DNA of 64,000 nt from Fomes fomentarius. Taxonomy: Eukaryota; Basidiomycota; Agaricomycetes; Polyporales; Polyporaceae. A model generated the notes under the pieces. That model did no database searches and had not been told where the DNA came from. It was given only the letters and a program-made list of their open reading frames with translations. The translations under genes and the position numbers were made by a program. Shown here piece after piece: positions 35,957-46,647 of this stretch. Numbering within the stretch: position 1 is the stretch's first letter; each line of letters opens with the position of its first letter. Location of the stretch: positions 1,736,001 through 1,800,000 of the forward strand of contig JABYQN010000005.1 in the NCBI GenBank assembly GCA_022606135.1, in the 5' to 3' direction.

Positions 35957-37330
35957 TGACACAGGCTTGTTCATCTTGCACGTCGTGATCCTTGCATCCC
36001 TTGGCAGGTTCCGAGCCGATTCGCGTCCGTTCGGCTGGTTATGTGCATATCCCCTGTTATCGATTTCTTGCGAGCTGCCGCGCCCTGCGTCCTGTCGAGT
36101 AACTACATGGATAGTGTCACTGTCAGATACCCAGAGACTCGAATATACACAGTTTGGTGGCCTGGAATACACCGTGTGAGACTGTACATAGCACCACAGG
36201 ACAGTTGCGCCGCCCGCGGCCGGCGGCGCATGCGCTTGCCAGCTCAGCTCAGGTCCGACATCACCTTTTGCGCTGCACCCCGCAGCGCCGTGAGAGGTGG
36301 ACAGAATGTCTCTCGTAAGCACATGCGTAGATGGATGGCAACCCTACTACCCTTGTTCACCTCGATCACACGCTTAAGACAGCGGGAGGAAAGAACACCT
36401 ACATAGCAAATTTGAAGTTGCATACGTGGCTTCAATGATCATAAGGGCGCGGATCCTGTCCTGCTCCACACTGCTTCTCAGCGGTATATACTGCACGATA
36501 CGTAACCACGTACCACTTACGGACGACTCTTGACGAAGATGGCACTACTCTGTCTGTATGGGGATTCAGCGAGGTTGAGCCCCGAGCGAGGGGTCCACCA
36601 TGATCAATGCTTTGATAGAGGCACGCTTTGACGCTACTCAAGTGAATGGCAGCAAGGGTCAATGTGTATCGTTGATTCAGCGTTAGTCGGCAGGGGTAAG
36701 TTTGTTGTACGGGCGCGCAGCAGGACCGACACAGGGCAGTGCTTATTGTCGCGATTGGGTGCTGTATGGCCGGAAGTCTTGACGCCCCTTGTTCGTGCGG
36801 AGACTGGAAGCGGGGCAATTTTACGCCTGTACTAATGGTACGCACCGCCGTTGTGGTTTCGATGAGGAAATGGAGGCAGAAATGACTGGGACTCACGGAA
36901 CTTGAGAGAGATTTGAGCCTGAATAATCTGCATTGGGATATTTGGCAGTCGCTTCGTGACTTGAAGTTCGTGTCCATGCGTTCAACTGGGAGGCTGGAGC
37001 GTTGCATGCGCGGTGATTTTATGCAGTCAATTCAACTAGCTCCGAGACGCAAATTGCTTCATGGTAAGTTTGACCGTCGTGATTAATTCATCTGAGTGAA
37101 AAGCAGGTCGACGAGCGGACATGATGATGGAGTTGCAGATTGCAGTTAACGTTCGAACGAAGCGCTCAAAGACGCCATACGCACGCGCGTTTCGGGCTTG
37201 TCCACAACGGTCGATTCTCACTACTAGTACCCTTCAAGTTTTGCATATCCCGCTGTAAAATGACTCAACCTTCCACGGCCAACAATACTATTTCCCAAGC
37301 TTATTGACAAGGAGTTTACATGCTACTACG
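35957..37330. other. Gene-free stretch
   Basis: No gene or repeat was recognised. A 191-codon minus-strand open frame at 37007-36432 has no domain, no clear start context and no coding character beyond openness. Confidence 0.4.
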
Positions 37331-37332
37331 TT

Positions 37333-37937
37333 GTTTGGTCCTAAGTCTTAGCCGAGAGGACTCCAGGATCCTTTGGTATAGTGCCCTCACGATCCTTGTC
37401 CGGGTCAAGAACCTTTAGACTCAGTGATCGAATTTGAGCAATTTCAGTCCAGCTCCATCTCCCCTTCTTTGTCAACGCGTAGACTTCCACAGTTACCGTG
37501 GCGTAATCGTGTACTCCGCGATCATTCCCTTCCTAGTAAGAGTTCCCCTCTACAACATGTGCCCATGCTTACCAGTGACTACTGATGACATCACTATGGA
37601 TGGTAGTATGCGCCGTTCGACTTCGATGGATCTGTGGTTGATAGCCCCTACCCTCTTTGGGACCTGCCCCGAATGTTTGGGGTAGAGCTCTCATGTTCCA
37701 GCACTGATTTGCACTTCTTCAACATGGTTTCGATATGGCGCGTTTTGTCTGCCACGAAAAAAATCCAGATTTCTTCCGGGCCCATAGAGTGACGTTTCAC
37801 CGCCAAAGACATCCTCTAGCTGCCCCACCACACTGGCCTTGGTTCGATGTTGAGCCCTCTCCTTACATGGACCAGGAGTAAGTAGGTCAATCCACTGTTG
37901 GAAAGTCAGCTTCGTTAGTATTTTGATCTCGGAGGGG
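37333..37937 (-). pseudogene. Unidentified gene relic on the minus strand
   Basis: Two protein-like blocks lack a start codon and are separated by stops. The first, from about 37908 down to 37700, includes LTKLTFQQWIDLLTPG, ASVVGQLEDVFGG and TSLYGPGRNLDFFRGR, then a stop. The second, from about 37530 to 37345, includes DYATVTVEVYALTKKGRWSW and IRSLSLKVLDPDKDREG. A CTAAC...CCAACAG string at about 37908-37885 resembles a branch point and acceptor, so part may once have been spliced. The composition is coding-like. No family was recognised; a degenerate transposon protein or dead host gene are both possible. Confidence 0.35.
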
Positions 37938-38438
37938 CCAAGTATCTCGTACTACCTCCGCTAATCGTGTCATCAGAGCCTCCCACCGACCACACATTGT
38001 TCCAAGTTCTGTGGATACTCGGAGTTCCGTGAGCTATCCAGAGGACGGCACGGTCTAGCCCTCATAAATCTCGCTTCCACCGTGATTCCATTGGTCATTC
38101 ATAATCCCAAGATAAATCATCGGATTTAAGTAAATCCAACTCACCTGGAACCTGAGTATAAGCCCCTTGATGGAAGAGTAATCCTTACAGCAATCATCTC
38201 CCGTAATCACACTTGTGAGCGAAAGCGACGATCGCAGTAGGTATGCGCAGTTGGTTATCGCATGTGGAATGAGAGTAAAAGCTTGAAAGTACGAGGAAGT
38301 GTCAAGCTCAAGGAACGCATGACGATTGGCTGTTGGCAGGGCGTTGAGTAGAGATTTTCAAACTCCGCGGTGGGAAGAGGAAGGTGAGCGCTGGAGCCCC
38401 CTGAACTCCCTCGCCCAAGACGACCGCGGGCAAGACCC
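37938..38438. other. Promoter region of the Rap1-like gene
   Basis: Upstream sequence of the Rap1-like gene. No TATA box of good quality and no further coding trace of length was seen. Confidence 0.4.
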
Positions 38439-41281
38439 ATGGCACCAGCACGCTCTTCCGTCAACCGCGCTCGACGCGACCAGCCTCCGCATGCGCCTCA
38501 ACCACAGAATGAGTCTCCACCCTTCGAGGAGGACAATCAAAGCGATGACTTGTTCTTGGACCCCTTGATGGGTACCCCCCTCGCCATCTACGTGGAGAAG
38601 GATGTCGAGAATAGGGCTGATATCGTTGAGCTCGTATCGGTACGTCGCTTTTTCACCGACGCGTTTGAAGTTCTGCGACGTGTTCCCTGGCACACTATGC
38701 CTCGCATCCCAATGAGAAAGCGTGTTTTCTGCCAGCGCCCTCGTGTGGGGGTGTCACTATGGTGCTTTACCTTGAACGATCCCAGAAAGTTGACTGACCA
38801 AGATCTCTGTCTCTTCGGATTACAGAAATATGGCGGTATCGTGTCTCCGGGATACAGTGGAGTGGCGTACATCCTAGGTATGTGTGATCCTGATGGCGGT
38901 CTTTGGCATATAGGACCTAGCGACCCTTCTCCGGACCGTTCGCTCATCTCCTACTACCTGACTCCTAGTCGACCCTCATAAGGAATCCGGGCAGAGTCTT
39001 TACCGTCAATATGTCGGTAAGAAGGGCAAAATTGTGCTCAACGCGCAATGGGTCGTCCGGTGTGTGGAGGCCGGCGCGCTTCAAACCTATCACACCAATT
39101 TCGGTGGATGCAAAGTAACGGGCACTGAGAAGTGGGTCGTCCCATTGGCACCTCTCTGAATCCTCCATATCTAATGGTTGATGATTGGTAAAAAGAGTCA
39201 TTCCGGTCGTGCACCCTCCTCCACAGCCCGAGCCGGGCGCAACCATGCAACACGTCCCTCAGTCAACTCCCGACGAGATGGTGCATCAAGTTCCACCGGA
39301 ACAGTATCAGCAACAGCAGCATCCCCAACCCCAGCACGCACAGAACGCGCCGCCACTTCCCCCTCCCCATGGGCAGGTCATGGCATCGTCGACGATGATG
39401 GGACATCCTCTCCCTGGCCCGATGGTTGCCCACCCTACCCAGTTTCCGCCATACGTGTATGGTGCTCCGATGGATGTGGTTCCTCGCTCTGTGCACCCCC
39501 CAACGTCTGGGCCTCCGCAATCGTGGCAAGCGGCAAATGGCATCGCGCTGTCGCAGACTCACTTAGCTCCGCCACCACCTCCACCACCTCCACCGCCATC
39601 ACAACCCGAACAACATATGATGGACCGTCATCCCGGGTTTAGTGAGGAGCAGGCCGCAGCCTGGAATGGCGCATACCATCCTATGCAACCTCCACCTCCG
39701 GGCATGTTACCTCAACCGCCTCCTACAGAGTACGCGTACAGGTATCGAGAAGACCAGGCAGCTGGTTGGGTTCCTGCGCCGGATGGGTACTACAATCAAC
39801 ATGTAAGTACGACGCGAAATGACAACGCGGGTTTCTAATCCTTGTTTTGCAGTACGAGCAACCTTATCCTGAAGCACCTGACCAATATATGGAGGACGCT
39901 GGCCCTTCGAATGCCAATGCCGAGCCGCCTGCACCTGAGCCGCAAGAGAAGCAGACAAGAGGACGGAAACGCACGAAAGCTCCGGTGTGTGATATCTCGC
40001 TACGTACATCTGTCGTTGAAAGGTTTGCTGATTGGGGATGCATAAGCTACAGCCCGCTCCGCCAGCTTCATCTCTGGTTGCAAACCGTCGCAATTCAAAT
40101 GCCCGGTCTCCCACTCCGCCAACGCGTGTGATCAAGAGCACGTATGGTGGAAACTTGTTCACGTCGGATGATATCCTATACCTCAAGCGTTACATAGACT
40201 ACTGTCAAGAGCACGGTCTAGTACTGAGGTTGGTCTTTCGCCTGGGAGTTGGCTTTAGTCATGTTCTCATTGCTGCTATCCAGTCTGCGGGAAATATGTG
40301 AACGGATAGCGATCAAGGTATGGTTATAGACATCCTAAAATCCGCACTGCGCTCATCGATCTTCCTCAGGCGCCACACCACACGTCAGTCGGACTCGAAA
40401 TGTCTATCAGTGTCTTACTTACATCACCCACAGTTTCTATTCTTGGCGTAGATATTGTAACAAGCACAAGATTCGCTTAGGCGGATACGCCATGGACCTT
40501 GGTGATGATATGGATGACCGGGAGCCGATGCCCATGCAGGAGCAGGAAGCCGGCCCCAGCGAGCCACTCGCTGAGCCGCATGATACAACCGCAGCTCCAA
40601 ATGGTTATGGACCTGGGGCTATCGCTGCGGCATATCAAGCCGTCGCTGCTGATTTCAACGCCCACCGCGCACGGTCTCCGACTCCTCCTCGAGCGTTGTA
40701 CCGAAGCACAACGGGAAAAGGCGTTGCGTTCACCGACGAGGATGTCATCTTTCTCGTCCGATTTTTCGAGTACCGAACGCGACAACATGAAACCAAACTG
40801 GATATGGTGTCTTTCTGGAAGGACGTCGCGGCCAAGGCACGTCCAACTGTTCGGACTTCCTAACGGCGTTTTTGTTGACAGGTCTTTCATAGGCTCCTCA
40901 TCATTCACGGGCGTCGTGGATGAAGTTTTACAGGAGACACAAGCACGAACTGCACCATGTGCCCGGTGACGAACCTTTGCCTGCGCCTCCAGAGAAGAAG
41001 ATGCGTTATAGCAAGCAAGATGACGTCCTCCTCGCGAAATTCTTCTGCAACAAGCCTGAGGGGACTTCGGACAAGATTTTCCAGAACTTCGCCAGACAGG
41101 TGGGTGGTATTCATCCCGAGTTTGTCGCAGGTCGTTGACGATTGGACTGACCAACCTGCTCTAGCATCCACACCATCCTTGGAAAGGCTGGCAAGAGCAT
41201 CATCGGATACATAAAGTCAAGATCGACCACCTCATTCATCGATTAGCAAACGGCGAAAATATCGATGATGAGGGGGCCTAG
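38439..41281 (+). CDS. Rap1-like protein: BRCT plus three Myb/Rap1-type modules
   Basis: Eleven exons: 38439-38639, 38826-38877, 38969-39131, 39196-39802, 39853-39984, 40053-40228, 40284-40317, 40370-40383, 40434-40836, 40893-41099 and 41165-41281; 701 residues. A BRCT domain (about 37-138) reads LFLDPLMGTPLAIYV, VELVSKYGGIVSPGYSGVAYILVDP and IVLNAQWVVRCVEAG. A Pro/Gln-rich linker follows. Three related modules come next: FTSDDILYLKRYID ... APHHTFYSWRRYCNKHK; FTDEDVIFLVRFFE ... APHHSRASWMKFYRRHK; YSKQDDVLLAKFF ... HPHHPWKGWQEHHRIHK. Each has the Rap1-Myb pattern of acidic start, Leu helix and W-x-x-[YFH] recognition-helix end. Rap1 acts at telomeres, so a nuclear telomere or transcription role is inferred. 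The intron before 40893 needs a GC donor. The first intron (38640-38825) is 186 nt and stop-free. Confidence 0.75.
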
Positions 41282-41965
41282 TAATCAGTCTAGTCAGGAC
41301 CTGTTCTTGTTTTTGACGATTTTTTGAATGTATTGAACGCTGCACTGCACATCCTTTGCGGATCAATGCTAGCGTGCGGGAACAAGGGATGAATCGATGA
41401 CCAGTTGCGCGATGGGACATACACATGTCACTGTTGCATCAATGGGATCGAGCTCGTTCCTGGTCTAGCCTCGGCAGGGGCGACCCTCGCTCATGAATTG
41501 AATCGTCGTCTGCATCCGTTCAGGACTCGATAACGCGACTTCCGACCGCACTTTGTATGTGCTTCGGGTACAGTTAGATGCGGCTACCCTATCCGTATTC
41601 CTCCGATGTCGGGTGCTTTCGTACTATTGCTTCCTATGACTTCAATCTGCTGCGCTCCCCAGTCCCGAGACACCGTTGACGTCGGCGCAAATCTTTGGCC
41701 TCCACTTGGAATTTGCAACGTGATTCCCATTACATCCGAGAGTCCTGAGCCTCACTCCGATGGATGCGGGACGAGAGTGTCCGGCGCTAGTGAATGCCTG
41801 AGCACGCTCGTTCCAAAGTAGTAGGTATCTGACCATGTAGTCGCGGCTTCGTGCCCCAATGACGACGCTCAAGACACCTCGGAACCAATCTCACTCGTAT
41901 ATAAAACAAAGTGTCCCCAAGTGGGTCTCACTACTACTGCTTGTTTTCTTTCCACCGATTCCGCC
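41282..41965. other. Intergenic region
   Basis: Between the Rap1-like gene and the EthD gene, both on the plus strand. The last 80 bases hold a CCAAT box and a TATA box (separate entry). The rest has no recognisable feature. Confidence 0.5.
41885..41906 (+). promoter_or_regulatory. CCAAT and TATA boxes of the EthD gene
   Basis: CCAAT at 41885-41889 and TATATAAAA at 41898-41906, 60 bases before the ATG at 41966. The close spacing implies a very short leader. It is one of the clearest core promoters in the window. Confidence 0.6.
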
Positions 41966-42430
41966 ATGACCACCACTCCCAGCCTTCGTTCGGACCGCGT
42001 TCGCCTCATTATCCTGATATCTCCTAAGCCTGAGCTCTCACTGGAAGAGTTCCAAGATTATTGGCTTAACACCCACTCGAAGTTGTTCACTTCAGTGGCC
42101 ATCGTCAAGAAGAACCTGACGAAATACGAGCAGGTATGTATATGTAGCTACGTTCGCTACTCTCACCCAGTAAAGTCACTCATCGCGATTTTTTGATAGT
42201 TTCACATCACTCCCAGCTACACAGCTCCTATCACGTCTATGATACCTGGATACTCTGCGCCGCCATTCGCCGGCATCGCTATCTTCGAGGCGGAGTCTTT
42301 GGAGAAGATCTACGAGGTGTTCCAGGACGAAGAGTACACTCGAGTTGTCATCCCTGACGAGGAGAAATTCTTCATCCGAAAGGATGTACAATTCCTGGGT
42401 GGGCCATATGCCACTATCCTCGGTGCTTAA
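41966..42430 (+). CDS. EthD domain protein
   Basis: Two exons, 41966-42133 and 42200-42430, 132 residues. The N-terminal part reads RVRLIILISPKPELSLEEFQDYWLNTHSKLF, the EthD signature of a ferredoxin-like beta strand followed by a helix with the W-x-x-x-H of dimeric alpha/beta-barrel proteins. The C-terminal part has AGIAIFEAESLEKIYEVFQD and ends in a strand with GGPYATILGA. Fungal stand-alone EthD proteins of this size are small dimers, some acting as dehydratases or cyclases in secondary metabolism, but there is no polyketide synthase or other tailoring enzyme nearby. A clear TATA box lies upstream. The enzyme activity is unknown. Confidence 0.8.
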
Positions 42431-42782
42431 ACCTCCGGTATATGGTAGGACTTCACACCCTTAACGATGAACCCCGCTGATGGCTCACGATACCAGAGGA
42501 GCCAGAGGACGAGAGATCACAGAGAATGAAACTAGGACCTTACTACACATAGAACCTGATATGCCATTATTCTTCTCATTCTCACCATTCCCATGAAGGG
42601 ATGCCGCACCGGTCTGAAAATTGAAACGAACACAACACCTGCCTATTTAGGTTGACCACGAGGGCGAGTTGCACAGCCACTGCTTATCTGAACCTGTCGT
42701 CAGTCATTTCGCCTTAGCTCGCCAAATCCAAGTCGTGCTCTGAGCTCCTTGTATCATTGCCCAAACCTTTGACTCTAGCGCG
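42431..42782. other. Intergenic region
   Basis: Short spacer between the EthD and phytanoyl-CoA dioxygenase-like genes, both on the plus strand. Nothing else was recognised. Confidence 0.5.
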
Positions 42783-44251
42783 ATGTCTGATAGCAAACTT
42801 GAGTACCTGACCCAGGAGCAAGTGAACCAGGTTCGCACTTAACTGTAACCTCCAAAGGTGCATGGTCATTGATAGTGCGTCGGGCGAGTAGTTCCGTGCC
42901 AATGGGTGGGTGTGCACACTGCAGGGCCAAGTGCCATTTCCGATGAAAACTGAACCACCTCTGCAAGTTATCTGAGGCTGCCGAGCTTCCTTGAACCAGA
43001 CGAAGTCGACGCGCTTCTCACCCGTTCTAGGCAATTGCTCGATAATCTCAGCCTGGAGGATCATCCGCTGGTAAGCGTGCTTCTATCCACATGTAGGACA
43101 TGCTATGATGCTTATGAGGCGCTATGCAGACCAAGTTCACTACTGGAGACGACAACCATGTCGGTGATGAGTACTTCCTAACCTCGGGGGACAAGATCCG
43201 TTTCTTCCTAGAAGAGGATGCTATCGGTCCGGATGGAAAGCTGAATAGAGAGAAACAGAAGGCTGTGAACAAGATAGGCCACGGTATGCGGCTAATTGCT
43301 CCTTTTCGATGCATAGTCGTCATACCAACATTCTTACAATGTCCGGCGACAGGACTTCATGAACTTGATCCTGTGTTCCGAAAGGTCACGCTGGAGAATC
43401 AGAGGATCAAAGCCGTGGTACGAGACCTGAAGTTCCATCACGATCCGGTGGGTGAGTAGTGCTATGCTCACCTGGAAGTATTTATGGTATCCACAAAATC
43501 GACCTAGCACTCCAATCTATGGTGATTTGCAAGCAACCACGCATAGGAGGCGAAGGTCAGTGTCTTGCCTATCATCCGTATCAGTGCTGTACTTCTAGTA
43601 ACAAATAGTACCGGAGCATAATGATTCGTGAGTGTGACTCAGTGGGTACTTCGAAGATTGCATTGACTGACTGCTCGCTACTACGCAGGACTTTCTTGGT
43701 GCGTGATGCTGACATGTCCAGGTTCAAGGGCTTGACTCACATGAAGTGCTCACCCAGTACACCAATCCTCCGTCCGCTCTTGGGTTCTGGATACCGCTCG
43801 AGAGGTGCACGCCGGAGAACGGCGCGCTCTCTTTTCTGCCTGGGTCGCACCTGATCGCCCCCATTACCAAACGCTTCGTGCGCGTGCCCGGAGGGGGCAC
43901 CGGGTTTGAGCAGCTCATCCCTCCAGAGCAGGCTCCGCCCACTCCGCAGGGAAAATACATACTCGAGGCGTGCATGCCAGGTGCGCCTCGGCCTACCTGC
44001 CGTACTGAATGCGATCAGCTAACATGGTCGATACCCCAAAAGGTGACCTGGTGCTCATCCACGGGAGCGTGCTGCACAAGTCGGAGCGCAACACAAGCAC
44101 ACAAACCCGGTTCGCGTACACCTTCCACATGATCGAGTCGCCTCCGCACGCAGAGTATGACGCGAAGAATTGGCTGCAGCCGACACCAGAGACGCCATTC
44201 CCGCACATCCTCGCCACACGCAACCCAACAGTCGTCCCAGTTCGCGCATGA
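42783..44251 (+). CDS. Phytanoyl-CoA dioxygenase (PhyH) family oxygenase
   Basis: Ten exons: 42783-42830, 42892-42905, 42968-43070, 43130-43283, 43353-43451, 43508-43555, 43609-43627, 43689-43698, 43758-43980 and 44043-44251; 308 residues. Three exons are tiny (14, 19 and 10 nt), each needed to restore family sequence: LTQEQVNQ-FRANG-YLRLPSFL and PEHNDS-TFL-YTNPPSALGFW. The Fe(II) ligands are the HxD of EHND and the distal His of SVLHKS; the 2-oxoglutarate-binding Arg is in TQTRFAYTFH. Length and layout fit the PHYHD1 group, non-haem iron/2-oxoglutarate oxygenases whose substrates in fungi are unknown. The C-terminus lacks a peroxisomal SKL, ending PVVPVRA-like. Tail-to-tail with THI6. Confidence 0.85.
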
Positions 44252-44439
44252 GCCAACGCTACGGTTGTTACGTGCGACTTTCAGCGGCGGAACCCACGGA
44301 GAGCAAATGTACAATTTGGAGTTCGAAGATGAGGTTTACAGTGTGTTATGTTTCTACGTTGTGTTATACACGAGCTCTGCCATGCGATACGGCTAGACCA
44401 ACCATCCTGCCTGCCTATCGAGACGTACTGCAGCAGCTT

Positions 44440-46647
44440 TCAGATCACTTCTATGTTTGCGTACTGCGCGATCCTCTCTGGGGTGAGCGCGCCTAGTTCG
44501 TCAATCAGCGCCGGGAGGAAGGTCCCGCTCCCCTTGACATCGGGCCGCGCCGCAGCCAACTCAGATGCTACTGTGACGGCAAGAACCCTAGGAACGATAG
44601 CATCATAAGCACACATGCCCGCCGTCAAATACGAGAAAGCCGCCGAAGAAGAAGTCTGATGAGCGAAAGACTCACCCTCCGATGGCGGCAACGAACATGT
44701 CCCCACGCGCGAGCTTTGCGTCTTCCTGAGCATCGGGTGCGCGTTTGCTGGCTTCTGCCATGGCGGCGCCCCCACAGAATGTGGCGACGGAGGTGCCGAC
44801 CATGCAGCCCGAACCGGTGATCTCGCCCAGGAGAGAATGTCCGTTGGATAGCCGGACGACGGTGGTGCCGTCAGAGACGTAATCAGTCACACCAGTCAGC
44901 ACGATGATTGCACCTACCGACGTCGCATCGTTCAGTCGACAGTCAGCGACCTTTTGTTGCCAACGTTGAATGAACAACAGAATAATAACACACGTTCTTT
45001 CCTGGCGAGGTTGCGCACGAATCCGGCCGGATCAGCAAAGCCACTCCCGACGCTGTCGACACCCTTCGCTTGTACCTGAACGCGATGGGATGGGCTGATT
45101 TTAGAAACGTGGGATATTGCCATCTAAGCATCGAAGACGCACTTCTTTCGAGTTTGCGAGAGCACCGAGCTCGCCGGAGTTGCCTTTGATGACGGTTGCC
45201 TGCCATGCATTGAGCAGTGCCGCCGCGGAGGTCCGACGATATCCCGTCGCCCCAACGCCAACTGGATCGAACACGACGGGTTTGCGGTTCTGATTGTAGT
45301 TGAAACCTATAGACGATCGGTGAGCGTTGCATACATGATGCCCGACACGGACGTGATCGAAGTTGCACAGTGTGACGAGCACATGGAGGCGGTATACTGA
45401 CCAGCGGAGAGCATGCCGTCGAGGTTCTGGATGGTGCCAAAGTTGACGAGCAGGGAACCTGCAACTTTCGCGAGATCTGCCATCTCTTCCGGGGCTGTGG
45501 CCATTATTGGAGACGCCCCGAGAGCAATGGTTGCATTGGCAGATTGTGTGGTGACGACGTTGTTCGTGATCTAGCAAGTGGGACTGTAAGTTGGATTTGT
45601 TACACGAACGAGGCCTCCTACGTACCTGGTGGACTAGAGGGGAGAAGTGCCTGACTGCAGATAGGATCTCGCCAACCCCATGTTTGATGGAGTCTATTGA
45701 GTACGAGGGTGGGAAGGTGGAGAAGGACGTGATGGGGTTCCCCTTGAAGGCCTGAACGATTGTTGCAATCCTCTTTGCGGCGGTGTATGGGTCACTGGAC
45801 GCTACGATGTCGCTCACGACGGCGAGGCCGTCCAGGCTACGGCCGGACGAGGTGATGGCACCATGCAAGCAATGAAGGGCATTCGTCGACTTGACACCAG
45901 CTAACGGGAGTATGAGAGACACTACAAGGATGTGTCTACTCCTGTACGTACCTATTGACACGGCTTTGACGTCTGAGCCCTCCAGAGCGTCCAGTAGCGC
46001 AACTAGTCCTCGCACACCGACGACTGGACTGGTTACATTCTTGGTCTGGGTGGCCCACACTGGCCCGAGACCGACGTAGTCCACGCGATCTTGAACAGCC
46101 TTCTGTACGTGTTCTACTGTGTTGCACGTCATGCCAATGATCGCATTGGGAGGGAGGAGCCTCTTTGCGATATCTACAGGCATATCTGTCTGGCCGATAT
46201 GGACTCCATCCGCGCCGATCGCAAGTGCGATGTCGATGCGGTCATTGATGAGGATGGGAACGTTATACTTGCGACATATTTCCTTGGACGCCTGAGCAAT
46301 CCGAAGGAACTGCACCAGGAAAGAAATGGGTGTGCACAAGATACGACAGGGGATAGAACGGACGTACGTACCTCCCCAGTATCGGCGTCCTTTTCGCGGA
46401 CCTGTACGAGCGTGACGCCTCCTTTGATCGACTATACGGAAGAGCGCTGTGAGATCGGATATTGATAGTTGAGCAAATCAATGGGCATTCACTTCTTCAA
46501 GTGATTCCAGATAGTCCTGCGATCTGGGATAAGCTTCGCGGAAGAACGTGAAGACACATGCAAGTTTCTCACCTTGCCCTCCGGAAGTAGATTCCTGCCA
46601 GTGACCAGGTACAAGGAATAGTCCACTTGTGGCTTCTTCGCCACCAT
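44440..46647 (-). CDS. THI6: Bifunctional thiamine-phosphate synthase / hydroxyethylthiazole kinase
   Basis: Nine exons on the minus strand: 46647-46573, 46431-46372, 46309-45952, 45900-45626, 45570-45402, 45306-45143, 45075-44994, 44913-44676 and 44587-44440; 522 residues. The N-terminal ThiE half starts [18 protein letters not shown], then [42 protein letters not shown] and [15 protein letters not shown]. The C-terminal ThiM half reads [49 protein letters not shown] and [17 protein letters not shown]. This is the standard fungal fusion: the kinase phosphorylates hydroxyethylthiazole and the synthase joins it to HMP-PP, giving thiamine monophosphate. All motifs are intact. A possible in-frame ATG upstream of 46647 would add about 36 residues; the chosen start matches the usual short N-terminus. 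Confidence 0.92.

Noticed and set aside
36432..37007. 191-codon minus-strand open frame
   Set aside because: No domain, hydrophobic pattern or splice structure; composition resembles non-coding DNA around it.
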